A stretch of 64,000 nucleotides of DNA from contig CH003106.1 of assembly GCA_000149265.1 (NCBI GenBank), positions 856,241-920,240 on the forward strand, written 5' to 3'. The notes under the pieces are model-generated. The model was not told the DNA's origin, did not search any database, and saw only the letters and a list, made by a program, of their open reading frames with translations. This DNA comes from Ciona savignyi. Taxonomy: Eukaryota; Chordata; Ascidiacea; Phlebobranchia; Cionidae. Positions 41,501-53,500 of the stretch are shown here, piece after piece; positions within the stretch are counted from its first letter, which is position 1; each line of letters starts with the position of its first letter. The translations under genes were made by a program, and so were the position numbers.

Positions 41501-42481
41501 CGCGCTTGCTCTAACTATCTACTATCAGTACCTTAACCTACCCGCATCTGGAAAACATATTGATTTAATCATGTAGTAATAAACGGTGAAAAAGATAGCA
41601 GAAAGCAAAATGCACACAAAAAGTTCGCTTTTACTATCTACTGTCAGCACCTTAACCTATCCGCATCTGGGAAACACATTGATTTAATCATGCAGTAATA
41701 AACTATGGAAAAGATAGCAGAAAGCTAAATGCACACAAAAAGTTAGGAAAACTACCTATAACCCTCAAACTACCAAAACTTTAAAAGGGTAGTAGATTTT
41801 TTCTATAATGCGAAAGCTTTCAGGCGGATCACAGCACAATAAATGCAAGAAACCCAGCTCAGAAACTACCAAACTCTTTAAATGTCTTACTTTCTAAACG
41901 CTGAACTTTGATTCCATCGAAAGTTTCTCGTACTGTTATGACAAACACGGCACGAACGACCTAGCATAGCACGCGCTAAACTAACGACGAAGCCTGTAAA
42001 TAATTAATGGATTGGGAGATGACGTCAAATCCACGCCAGCATCATACAGCTGCCTTCCCGCAAGGCTTATAGCGCCCGCAACGTCTTTGTACAACGTTTC
42101 GAAGAAAAGACTGGCGCAACGTAGTCGCAATCGATGCTTGTTATTGTCTAGACTCTAGATTACTGAAAAAGGTTTAAAGTCCAAACAAGCGGCAGGGATT
42201 TTAGCAGATTCGCTGTAGGCCGGAGAAAATTTAAAGGAGGGAAACAGGGAAACACTAAAATAAACACACTAAAATAAAGATTAGGGCCTTAGAGTTGGTT
42301 CTAAACATGGGGAAAGAGTAAGGGTTAGTTCTGGGGGTTGAGATTAGAAAGGGTTAAAATTAGTTTCTATAGTATTAGTGAGCAGTTTCCCGCCTTCTCT
42401 CTTTCCCTCCTGTTAGTGTTGTCCCTGTGAGGCGGTTCATAGTGTTTTGACACTTAAGTAGCTGCGCTTTCTATATTTCAA
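41501..42481. other. Intergenic, upstream of the membrane-protein gene
   Basis: Holds the 119 bp duplication and a GC-richer block near 41930-42150 with TGACGTCA at 42020-42027, a plausible promoter of the minus-strand gene. No coding exon recognised. Confidence 0.5.
41514..41744 (+). repeat. 119 bp tandem duplication
   Basis: 41514-41625 and 41633-41744 are near-identical: ACTATCTACT, ACCTTAACCTA, CCGCATCTGG, GATTTAATCATG, AAAGATAGCAGAAAGC, ATGCACACAAAAAGTT. It begins 14 bases upstream of the membrane-protein ATG, so it may duplicate its 5' flank. Confidence 0.9.
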
Positions 42482-45400
42482 TTATGTATTGTCGTGCTTC
42501 CAAAAGTGATCATAGCCTTCGTCGGCCGAGTACAGATTTTCGTCATCGGACGTTAAAAACGCGTTCGCGACGGACTGCAAATGCTGCGTCCGACTCAGCG
42601 CGTCGCAAGGTTCAGCGGCAACGTTCGCGCGCGACGTTAACGCTTCCGGTTGACTTGCGGATTCCGATTTTTGATCATCATTTTTGTCCGCGTTCGTGGC
42701 TTTTTGGGTTTTCGATTCAATCCGCGATTTCGTTATGACGTCTTCGCATTCCGAACCCTTGGGGGTACCACCCCTACGTTTTTCGGCTGTGATCGCTAAT
42801 TTTCTTCGCTGTACTCTTCGTTTGTCCAACCTCGCCCCATGACTGCTTCTTCCACTATCGCCAGCACTGAAACACCAAATTTGATTTACATTTTTACACA
42901 TAGCCTTTCTTGAGTACTGTATAAACAGATATGCGCTCGGTCTAAACGGGGGTCCGGCCGAATGGTTTGTTCCATCAATTCATATACAGCATTTTATACA
43001 AAAAAAACGGTCTTACTGACTATCCTATTAACGGGTTTAAAACGATGCTCGACCAAAAATGCCACTATACAGTTTGTTTATTGACACGCTATCACGACTA
43101 ACATTTAGCTTGTTTTTGTAATGTCCGGCAGTTGGTCTAACGGTTAAGTGCGTCGCCTTTCAATCGAAAGGTTGCAGGTGCGAAACTGGTCGCTAGCTAG
43201 TCGGTTGTGTTCTTGGGCAGGGCACTTTACGGACATTGCCTGAACCCAGCGGATTAATGGGTTCTACCAAATTGAAGGAACGTGTCTATCATGTACAACA
43301 CACTGTAATAGCTCCGGTAACCGGACGGTGGGCGCGAGGTGATATAATGATTACCCGTGTGTTAACCCCCTTAGTTTTCCCATTCACGGGGATGAACATA
43401 AATATCCTGTCCTCCTGTCCTGTAAAATCTTTTTCAATTTTACAAAACAATTAATCCACAAGGTGTTGATTACCTTTCCCGTTTTGCGGATTCGCGGTGA
43501 CTTTCTCTCAGGAATGGTGTCAGCAGAGATCGGGGCAGTCTGAAAGTTAAAGTAGGAATAAACGTTCAGGAACGGTTGTGCACTAACTTAATTCCATCAG
43601 GTCAATTAAAGAAAAATGTCAATTTTAATGAAATAAATAATCGGCATCTTATTATCGGGTATTGGTTTTGTAATTTTTTATAAAGAAAACAAAAACACAA
43701 TATTGGCGAAAATCATTCATTGAAACTGTGTATTACTCGAAAAGTTGTATATCGGATTGGCTATTTTAAATGTTATATTATCTATCGCAAGCCAGTTCTT
43801 TCTTACGTTTTGCGCTGCTTAGTAGTTTAGAAATGTTAAATAAGTAACGAAATCACCTTTTCCGTCTAAGTGGAAGGTTTGGTGGGCAGCGCGAAGTACT
43901 AGGGTGATCACCAGCGTCCAAGGACCTCCCGTTCACTGCAATGGAGCGTACATTACGTCAAAGGTACATTTGGTTTTGCCAGTTAGCCCATTAGTAGCAA
44001 ATAAATTGTACGCTTATTTGGCTTAATGGTTAACACGATACGTATACCTAAATTTATATAAAAATGGGCTTAGATATGAGTTAAAAACTTGGCCCGGTAA
44101 AAATATAGAAAACAAGTTATATTGAAAAAACCCTCGACTGTGGAGAAGCGGAAGTTTAATTCGCCGTAAGGTGGCACAAGTGTATCACGACTGACGTGTC
44201 ACTGTTGAAGTTCCGGCAAAATGTATGGTCGTGTGGTCGAATGGTTAATGCGACCAATACACATATCGACTCCTAATACAAAAACGTTCCTAGTGACCCC
44301 GTCATGGGTTTGAAACTGTAACCGGTTAAAATGGTTCTGGCAAAGTAAAATCACGTATTGGGCCCAGTGATAAAACCGTTGCGTTCAGAGCCACATTGCA
44401 TCTCATATCATTTCGACACAATCAGCAGCAACTTGCGTTAAAAGAATATTCTCTTGTTTAGGAGTTAAAATGAAAAAATCGAAAATTACCGGACAACGAT
44501 CTCCGGCACGGGAAATCAGCGCGTGTTCGGTGCTTGGTCTCGTCAACGATGACGCAAGATGAGGATCGCTTCTCCCACCTCCGGAGCAGGGTCGACATCC
44601 TCTGGTTTTCCCGTCGGTAACTTTCTTTCGTGCGCGAGATGATATTGGGAAGTTGTGGCCTAATGTGTGATATGCATTTCTTAGTTGTGGTGGTCATTAG
44701 TTGGTTATAGTCGAAAGGTGGTGGACTCGAAACCAGACACCTGCTGGTAGTGTGCATCCTCGTGTGACCGAATAGTTAACGCGGCCGATTCATTTACCGC
44801 TCCATATACGAATATGCTAGGGACAAATATTAATTTCTACGGGAATAATGGGAGATTCATTTTGTTAATTTTTATGTAAAATTTAAAATTGGACATTTTT
44901 AAAATTTGGCGTCTTGATGACCTCACTATGGGGTCGATACTAAGTTCGGTAAAATGTTCTTGAGCAAGGCTTTTAGCTGACATTGTCTGAACCTAAACGG
45001 TCATGTGGCTGAATGGTTAGCGTGACATACAGAGGGCCATGAATTCATTGAATTAACAAACAAAAAATAGCATCAATTTAAAAAAATATATAAGGACGCG
45101 GTTGTAAAAGCCAAAAGAAATACTGAGTTAACCGGAAAAGTTCTTATCGGGTTGGCATCATTTAAAATACACTTCAGTTCGCCCAGTCTTACCTTTTCCC
45201 ACAAAAAGACATGAACATGGGTACCCCATCATTCTAATGACTTAAAAAGAAACCTGTCTGGACAAAACCTACGGATGACGTCTTACCGATTCGAGTTTGT
45301 TGTCGCGTCTCCGTGGCTCATATTATTTCTCGTCGAACGAACTGATCTCTTCGATGACGACACGCCTGAACTGCTAAATGACGTCACGGAAGTCGATGAT

Positions 45401-48400
45401 GTCAGGGATGATGATGACGTCACAGGTCGGCAGTCGCCGGACGCTACAGACGCGTTGTCGGTCGCCTTGGCGCCGAGCGGGGCGGTCGCAGAGTGAACGA
45501 TGTTCACGTCGGCCCTTTGGAGACAATGCAGTCCACAGCTCGGGTGTGGGTTGTGGGGGAGTGGGCCGTCGTATTTCGTTTTCTCCTGAACCCCCTCATC
45601 TTTGCTGTTGGCCGGAGAAGCGTTTTCGTAGGACGTGGTCGGGAACCGCCCGCTAATATCGGTGGAAGGGACAAAAGAAGAGTCGGTCACCCCGCTCGAA
45701 GGAGGGATCACTCTGAGTCCTTTGCTGGTGGACGGTCCACCGTCGTCACTTGATTCGTAATCTTTCTTATCTGGTTGCCGCCCGACGCAGCACTTGATAA
45801 ACCAAGCCACGATACAGGTACGGAGAAAGCGGAAAACCTTGACCAGCCAGCTGTAGGTGCCAGACGCAGCTTCAGTCACCTTTTCAGCGACAACAGAGCT
45901 TCGTCGCCTAGTGAAAGCGAACGCCTCCGACGCCCTTCAAAAAAAATTTTAGTTCATTTTTTTAATCAAGACGGCCTTTAAACAAGATTAAAAATGTGTC
46001 TCTAATATACATTTTGATTCATTTTTTTAAAAGGCTGTACAGCCATATCCGCATTGTGCATTATAATTTTTGGAAGGCATGTAGGCAGATTTATATGTAC
46101 AAATATATAATTCAGAAAGTCGTTAAAATTAAGCATATAGGATATTCATGTTTTTTTACGGTAAATAGGAAAATGTATGAGGGTTATAACGCGGGCAACC
46201 GTCACCTTGCACCCATCTTCGTGTCACCAAAGCTATTTCAGCGTGTTATATACACTAGAGAAATTTCTACAGTTTTTATTTAACCCATTAAGTTACTGAG
46301 TTAGGAAACGTTCGCTGAAAGCTTTGTACAAGAACACAACCGACTAGTTTGCGCCAGGTTTCGAGTCATTAACCTTTAGACTCATTCAGACGCTGTAGAA
46401 ATGAGATAACCTGCCGGATACAAAAATCCTGCTGATATTGTCATACCCGTTTTTAAAAACTTCAACAATCTATACTCACTTGTCAGACATCTCCTTGGAC
46501 GTATTCTTCAACTCCTCAAACGACCGGTCTCGGACGGTTGCGGAGTAATCTTCGTCGTCAGAATCAGAAGGAAGATTGGAATATTCACCTTTGCTCATCT
46601 TTCTCGAGTTGCGACGAATCCCCTGGCTTGGAACTGGTTGGTAGTCACGTCGCTTGCGTCGAACTCTCCAGAAGAACCAACGCTTCCATCGGGATTTGCT
46701 TCCCACTTTTATGGAGCTTGAGTCAACCGACTCTCGCCTATATGGATGTAATGTTGAGCTTATTCTCAATAGTGGGCAACACCGGCAGTTATAGAATACC
46801 GGCAATCGGCAGAATATGCTATGTGTACGGTCGAGTGCCCGAATGGTTAACGATGTCGATACATATACCGAATTATACTCAAAATATTTTAGCAACAAGC
46901 CCATTGTGGGGTCGAAAATGACCAAGTCATATTTGAAAGCATTTTACGGATCGCATTGCAGCACACTGTTTTTCAAAGCTGTGGTGATTTGTCTTAGGTT
47001 TCTCCACAATTTATGGCATAATCATTGGATTTGGTAGCCAGCACGCCTAGCTTTACCTCTACTGAATAAATTAATTTTTTATACTTTCGCCTGATAACCG
47101 AAGCAGATACAAATATTTAAGGCAAACGCTAACCTCAATTTACAACTTACCGTTGTTTCCTCTGCCTTTTAATACAACAACAGCAACAGGTCACAGCAAA
47201 AGCAACCAGTGCAAATGAAGAAAGGACGATGATAACAACATATGTTGGGCCAAGAAAACCCGCCGCGCCTGTGGTGGTTAGATCATGGTTATACATAGGA
47301 AAATGGTAAAATAATTAGAAAGCCATGCAAAAGAGTGTTTTGCTTATAAACATAAGTTTTAGGGTAATTTGGATTTAATTGACACGTGTTATGACTGCAT
47401 TACCTGTATGTACATTGGTAGCGTGTCGGACAGTAAGCCGAACGGTTACGAAATCGAAACAGGCCGTTTGCGAAGTATTACAATGTTATTTTAAACTTAT
47501 TATTTCTTATGCCCTGCCAACACTGAGACTGGGTGAGACACGCTTGCGATTATTTATTTGCTTTATTGCTCAGTAAAATTACGCCTTGAATAGCCCACGC
47601 CCCTCTTCGCTTGTAACTTTTTATACATATGAAAGAGTTTACTAAGCTTTGCCGCGCCTGGAATGGACAAAGAAAACGTATACACTTGTATTATTTATAT
47701 TAATAAATTGCAGAATATTCTGCCTTAACAATTTATCCCTAGCACGCCTCACTTAGCCGTAGTGTAGACAAGTGTTAATTCTTTAACTATATGCTGCAAT
47801 TTCCAGTATTTTGATCTTTTAAAAATTACAGCACACATCAAACTTTCTTGGTGGAATTAAAATGACTGTTGTTTTTAAATGATGCTATACCTGAAACAAA
47901 AGTTGCAATACGGCCAAATAGTGTAGAGTTACCGGAGAAGGTGCTGTTTGCGTTCGCTAACTGCTGGTAGTCAAGGCTGTCCCACGAATAATTGTCGTAG
48001 TCATGATCAAAATTGTCGTTAGTTGAGTTATTTGGCTTGGAACCCTTCCACTCGATAATATTGGTATAATCGTCCGTTTCATCCTTTTGTATGTGAAACG
48101 ACAGTCCGGTTTCGCCTGCTTTTTCGTCGCTTGTGTCACCAGTATTGAACATTGCACCGTAGTTCGGGTGGCTCTTAATTTCTTCATTAAGCTCCGGGGA
48201 TGATATCCTTGGTTTTTCGTCGGTCAGCGCAGGTTTGTAAATTCCGTCGTTACCCACCACCACATTGGGACTAGGTCTTGTTACTTGTGGTTTATTTTTA
48301 ATGGGGTCTTTGGGGCCGCGATTAGCAGATAGCATACTGTCAAAATCATCGTCCCCGTCGCCCTCTTTGCTCTCTTTTTTATTCCCGCCAAAATTCCGTC

Positions 48401-50233
48401 GAACGACCAGTTTCAATCTTGTGATTGACGGATGTCCGTCAAAACGAACTTCGACAATGAAATGAGAGAATACATGGGTGGTTTCCGAGTCGGTTTCAAC
48501 GTCGTTTTTTCCAAGCAATCTCACATCGCATGATAACTTGTTCCTGCGAATGCAATATATGTACGGTCGTGTGGTCCAACTATTAACACAGCCGATACAA
48601 ATACCGATTTCTATATAAAAATGGTCTTAGTGTTGAGCCTATCATAGATTCGGCTCTTTAAAAAAATCACTTTATGTACTTAGTAATCCCTTTATGCCAG
48701 AAAGTACAATCGTTACACAGTGGAGTAATTGTGTGCGCGAATGGTGAACGGGACAAACTCATATACTAACAGATTACAAAATTTAACCAACCAAAGAACC
48801 GTTCGGTCCAGATTCAAAATAATATCGATACAATTTATACACTAACTGTTAATCACGCGTGTCTTTTGTCGGGATTTTGAAGAAATATTTAAGCAATTTT
48901 AAAGAAATCTTCAGCTTAAAATAGTTTTTTTTTGTGACAAACCTACAAGTCGGTAGAAGAGCTCGCATTCTCGTTTCCAAAAAACGAAACCACCTCACAT
49001 CCACGTTCCATGTCGGTTCGGCGCCACCGTCCGACCATCCATTCATCACATCTTCTTCCGCTGTCTGGCGCCTGTGCACACCGATCAGCAGTGTATAACG
49101 ATCGGTGGACTCACTGACCTCTCCTACTCCACCATGCGGTCGAATCGCACGAATACAAGGGGCGGACTCTGCAACACCAACTTTAGTTAAAGCTCTGAGC
49201 TTTTAGCAATGGTATAGTATAGACTAGCTAGTAGATAGACAGGCAATTGATCGGGTTTCACACAACTACTTCGTGCCCGTGGTAGGTAATCGGGTGCAGT
49301 GTAAATTACATAATTAAACCTTTTGTTATAGTTCAACATATTTAACCATTCAGTTCCTATTTTTTTGATTCAACACATTTATCTAGTTGGTAAATGTAAT
49401 ATATACTTAAGCATCTGTCTAAACACAGCGGACAATGTAAGCATGTGGTTTTGATATACAATTTACAATAACCTTTCGGCTAAACCCTGTCGAGATACGA
49501 CAACCTTTTGGCTAAACCTTGTCGAGAAACGATAACCTTTTGGCTAAACCCTGTTGGACTAACCGACTAAGCTATGCGGGCCAAAAAAGAATACGCATGT
49601 TTATCTCCGTTGGGTGGGAGAGCGAACGTCAGTTTAACGAGTGTCTTTCGTCGGTTGGAGAAGATTAAAATTATGTAACGGTCGTGCGGCCCAATGGATA
49701 CCACGAGCGCTATTTTTAGTGGCGAGTTTAAAAATAATTAATTTAATGTTTTTTTTATATTATGTGCAACTAAAATACTTTGCATTTTCCCCGTGAAATC
49801 TAAAAGAACGAAGGATTACATCACATTAGAGCAATTTATGTTAATTGCATGCAACGTGCAGTACTTTCGTTTTATTGTAATGTGATTATTCCCCATATAT
49901 AGTGTTTGGTGCCCGCGCTTTCAATAAAAGTTGACCATTAAACCAGTTAAAATAGTAGATATACAGTTTATAACTTAAACAGAAACATTATATGAATGTA
50001 GCCGCTAATAGCACTTTTCTGAAGGACATATACATGAAGCTTGTTATTTAAATGTAAACATGGAATGAGATATCACACACAGTTTAATGTATACACATCA
50101 TAAAAATGTTATTGATCCAAAACATACCTTCGCAGATCCAGTTTAAATTTGATACCAAATTTGCCGCCGTCAATTCGCTCAGTACAATTACGCAAAAGCA
50201 CGAAATGAAAAGACCATGTTTAGTAAACAACAT
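42482..50233 (-). CDS. Novel single-pass receptor-like protein, 902 aa
   Basis: Ten minus-strand exons: 50233-50128, 49168-48943, 48543-47891, 47268-47151, 46737-46480, 45934-45287, 44659-44490, 43935-43857, 43539-43474, 42866-42482 (TAA). They total 2709 bases, and every junction agrees in phase. The signal peptide is at residues 1-30 (MLFTKHGLFISCFCVIVLSE). The ectodomain (~30-330) has few cysteines (NWICEESAPCIRAI, LLPTCRNKLSCDVRLL), then an acidic Asn/Ser-rich stalk with NST sequons. The TM helix is at ~335-356 (YVVIIVLSSFALVAFAVT), directly followed by five cysteines, a likely palmitoylation site. The cytoplasmic tail of ~540 residues is basic (WKRWFFWRVRRKRRDY) and then Ser/Asp-rich, with YSN and YEN tyrosine motifs and a C-terminal basic stretch LDKRRVQRRKL. 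I recognise no family. It is head-to-head with the SAXO4 gene. Confidence 0.75.
43122..43425 (+). mobile_element. SINE family 1, full-length reference copy
   Basis: The tRNA-like head TGTCCGGCAGTTGGTCTAAC with an A-box (TGGTCTAACGGTTAAGTGCG) and a B-box-like GGTTGCAGGTGCGAAAC is followed by the family-specific body (GTCGGTTGTG, CACTTTACGGACATTGCC, GATTAATGGGTTCTACC, GGTGGGCGCGAGGTGAT, GTGTGTTAACCCCC) and the tail ATCCTGTCCTCCTGTCCTGT. It lies in the last part of the receptor gene, opposite in direction. Confidence 0.85.
44018..44115 (+). mobile_element. SINE family 2 (GGTCGAATGGTTAA type), diverged
   Basis: TTATTTGGCTTAATGGTTAA, CACGATACGTATACC and TATATAAAAATGGGCTTAG match the pattern at 48560. 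In a receptor intron. Confidence 0.5.
44226..44350 (+). mobile_element. SINE family 2
   Basis: The tRNA-like head GGTCGTGTGGTCGAATGGTT (A-box-like) is followed by GCGACCAATACACATA, GACCCCGTCATGGGTTTGAA (B-box-like) and ACCGGTTAAAATGGTTCTGG. Same family as 44762, 46828 and 48560. Confidence 0.6.
44762..45050 (+). mobile_element. SINE family 2, two adjacent partial copies
   Basis: GTGTGACCGAATAGTTAACG at 44763 and GTCATGTGGCTGAATGGTTA at 45001, with CCTCACTATGGGGTCGATAC and GTTCTTGAGCAAGGCTTTTA between them. Confidence 0.5.
46138..46400 (-). mobile_element. SINE family 1
   Basis: Minus-strand copy in a receptor intron: AGGATATTCATGTTTTTTTA, GGGCAACCGTCACCTTGCAC, TTTAACCCATTAAGTTACTG, ACACAACCGACTAG, AACCTTTAGACTCA. 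Confidence 0.7.
46828..46925 (+). mobile_element. SINE family 2
   Basis: ACGGTCGAGTGCCCGAATGG, TTAACGATGTCGATACATA and CCCATTGTGGGGTCGAAAAT follow the head-then-B-box order of the 44226 copy. Confidence 0.6.
48560..48830 (+). mobile_element. SINE family 2, two copies
   Basis: ACGGTCGTGTGGTCCAACTA with TATATAAAAATGGTCTTAG at 48561, and GTGTGCGCGAATGGTGAACG at 48731; both lie in the receptor intron 48544-48942. Confidence 0.55.
49471..49560 (+). repeat. ~32 bp tandem repeat, three copies
   Basis: ACCTTTCGGCTAAACCCTGT CGAGA is repeated as AACCTTTTGGCTAAACC TTGTCGAGAAACG and again with GTTGGAC. The core resembles the inverted head of SINE family 1 (CCTTTCGGCT), so it may have grown from a SINE fragment. 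Confidence 0.75.
49676..49735 (+). mobile_element. SINE family 2 head fragment
   Basis: AACGGTCGTGCGGCCCAATG followed by GATACCACGAGCGC; only the tRNA-like head remains. Confidence 0.45.
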
Positions 50234-50526
50234 GGTTGCCTATACCTGATCAAAAAATAAAAACAAGTTTATAGGCATCCCCAAAAGGGGAGATATCCTA
50301 TGCTTTTATTTAACCGTTTCCATATCGAATGAAAGCAAAAGAAAAAATAGGGAAATTTTACAAGAAAATGATTCGATTGTGACGCAAAATCACTACCTAG
50401 TGTTGATTATGACGTCATAAACATATAAATTGACAGTAGTTATTATAGGGACGACTCAATATTATTGTATTTGTCGGTTTTGTGTGTTATATTTTGGCTT
50501 GCTGTTAGTTTGAGTGTAAAAATAAC
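50234..50526. promoter_or_regulatory. Bidirectional promoter between the receptor and SAXO4 genes
   Basis: 293 bp separate the two start codons. The 14-base perfect palindrome TTATGACGTCATAA (50407-50420) contains a full CRE/bZIP site. TTTGATCAG precedes the receptor ATG by about 15 bases and may be a spliced-leader acceptor. Sharing of the promoter is inferred from the spacing. Confidence 0.6.
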
Positions 50527-53500
50527 ATGGGAAAGTTAAGAAATGGACCACCGGTGTCGGTGATCAAATGCAGTGGTGGCGCTGATAACAATAAACTGAA
50601 TTTTTACTCCTCAACCTATTCGTCTTGTTATGGTAAAGAGGGGTTTACCGCAAGATCGCCGAAGCCGCAAGGAACAGGTTATCTTGCCAACTTCAGGTAG
50701 ATATGTTATGTTATGCTTAAAACTATCCTGTACGTATACAGAACAGGTTGTCCATGTTCATCACTGTAGGCGTGCCAACTGAAAGTGCAAATAATACTAT
50801 CATCAGACTACAGACTATTTTAAAAAGCGGAATTCAAACTTTGTGGCCAAATGGTTAGCGCGATAGACTTTTAAAAAAAATAAACACAGACTTTCCCGGT
50901 AAAATATACAACAAATAAAAAGCATAAAAATTGTCAGATCGGTACCTCATGTGCACAGTCGGGTTCGGATCTTTTGCTACAAAAGTTACAAAACAAAGGC
51001 AATAAAAATTGACTTGATTTAAGGTTTTGTTCATATCGCATTTCTCATATGAAATCTTTACCATCAGGCCAGCGATCAATTATTCAGCCGGATTGGACAA
51101 GCTCGACAACGCACAGGTGGGAAAACTGCTCTGCGACAACTACAACACCTCGTACAAGCAACACAAACCTTATTACAGTGGATCTGATGGAAACGACAAA
51201 TTGCCGTTGCGGTAAGACAGTTAAATAAGTTTATTTGGATAATGTTTACCCTGAGATGACTTGAAATGGTGTGAAATATGAGCTAACAGAATGAGACAAA
51301 GTGTGCGAAACACCGTTGTTTAATAAAAGTGATGGATCAAATTATTTTTTTGCGATGGCGTTTACACTTAGGCAAGAGAACGACTGTTTGTTAAGCTCGA
51401 AATGGTGTGAAGAAAAGGCTAATTATATGAGATGTTGTACACGATACCAATCTCCATTTGTTTTACCCGGGTGGTGGCATAACTGCAGTTTCTACCTTAA
51501 AGTTTATTGCTGTATACATTTTACCTTGATAAATTCTTAAAAGAGTACATTTTATTTTAAGTTACCTACAAAGCCTACGTTAACAATCATTGTGTTAAAA
51601 TAGTCAACAACGAGTATAGATTCTGCTTCGTGCCTTGTGTAAATGGACACAACATAATGAGCAATGTAGCTGAACCATCATTGCTCTATTTGCACAAGCA
51701 TTTGTGGTGCAATAAACACCATAACAATCTTTGGTTAAATATAGTTCTAGAATGATATGTATACGTCCAGGGTTTTTCGTACCGAAACCGGTTTCACTCA
51801 AAAGGTTCCGATCACCACAGCAGACTCGAAAGTCGTCCACCAGTCCCGACTTGAATCCTTGGACACATACAAGTACAGACCGCTTCTTCACAAGTAAGTG
51901 TGTTTGTCTTTGTTTGTGTTTTAAAAAAGGAAACTTCTACCTGTAAGTTCAGACAGTTAGAACGTCAAACAAAAGTTGTGGATCGAAACTATAGCCGCTC
52001 GCTAGTTGGATGTGTTCTTGCGAATGGCAATACGTCCGCACCCAGTAAATTGATCGGTTTAACTTAAACAGTAGAAACGTCAAAATCAACGCACTACACT
52101 TGCTTTGGTATACCTTAACTTTTAAACTGTTATGCTTTGGACTGCAAGATTAATCTGACGAAAATCATAACAAATCTTTTAATGTTGATTTTCCAACGCG
52201 GCAGGATAAATACGACGTGGGTATAGGCACTCCATTACGCTGATACCTTAGGATAGAATTAAATCTTTTTCTTGCCGATGGAAAGCATTGGTGTAATAAT
52301 ACGTGCGATCGTCAGCTTACCTCGCACCCACAGTCGGGTTACAGAACTAGTGTATTTTTTTATGATGGAGACATTGCTACGGACTTTAACCTTTAAATTA
52401 AACCACTGGCTTCAGACATCATTATACCGCTGCCTTGACTGTCCTACGCGCTACAATTGAATTACCCATAACTCTAAAGCAAATTTAATGAAATGTCGTT
52501 TAAACGAACGAAGGTATTGCGGATTGGGAAACCATAACTTTGGGTTAAATATTTTATAGATGTTAGATGATTTAAGGTAATGTTTAAAGTTCTATGTAAC
52601 GAGTTGAATTAAATTTTAAACAAAAACGTTTGCTATTTAACCAAACAACTTGTTTAAACACGGCCCAAGAATTAAACTTAAAGAAACCTTGTTTAGACAC
52701 AGTTTCGTTAACATTGTATTACCACTTTATGCGTAAAAGGTATGTGCAATTTAAAGATGTTTTAAAAACTTGCCAATTTCAGATTGAACAACAAAAGAGT
52801 TGGTCATTTGGACGAAGGTTCCTTGAACATCGTCACTGAAACAAACACCTGTTACAAGGGCGAACCCAGTCAAAGAATGGCGACACATTTAAAGGTTTAT
52901 GCAACGATTTTCTGTTTGTTTTGTAAACTAGGCTACGTTTCGAACCAATGATTTTGCATACAACTCGGTATATGTATTGGTCGCAGTAACCATTCGGCCA
53001 CACGACCGTAAAAACTTAGTTTATACCGAATCCATCCGTTTTATGGATAGCTTAATTACTTTTCCTGGCCGAAGGACGTTTTTCATTCGTGCTTTAAATT
53101 GTTATTCTGCGAATATGCAATTAAGTCTATAAACTTCCCTTTAACACACTTTCACCTTTCAGGATGTCGGCGTAAAAGAACCATCGGGATTCACCCATTA
53201 TCACCACTTCGACCCAGTGCAGTATTTACACAGGGCACCTTATGCCGGGGAGAGATCATACATAAATAGGTTCGTGCCCCTTCAATTATTCTTCCTACCT
53301 CTTCAATTCAAACTGACCACACACAACGGCAGTCACTCAAAATTATGTCACGAGAAGCCCTTTTACAACCTAAAATACGTAATGTTTATATTTGTGTATA
53401 TCTTTGCGCAACCTTAACTCAAAGCCCTGCAAAATTGTGGTTAATATTTTTGAGTAGGTGCTCCCCTGCCCCCCATACATTTGAAACATGTTGCTGTTAA

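Noticed and set aside
43122..43200. tRNA gene suggested by A-box and B-box-like sequence
   Set aside because: The cloverleaf is degraded, and the same head is followed by a common repeat body in many copies, so it is a SINE head.
43474..44659. Direct splice of receptor exon 44659-44490 to 43539-43474
   Set aside because: It gives a TGA after five codons; the exon 43935-43857 bridges the phase (1 to 2) exactly and keeps the frame open.
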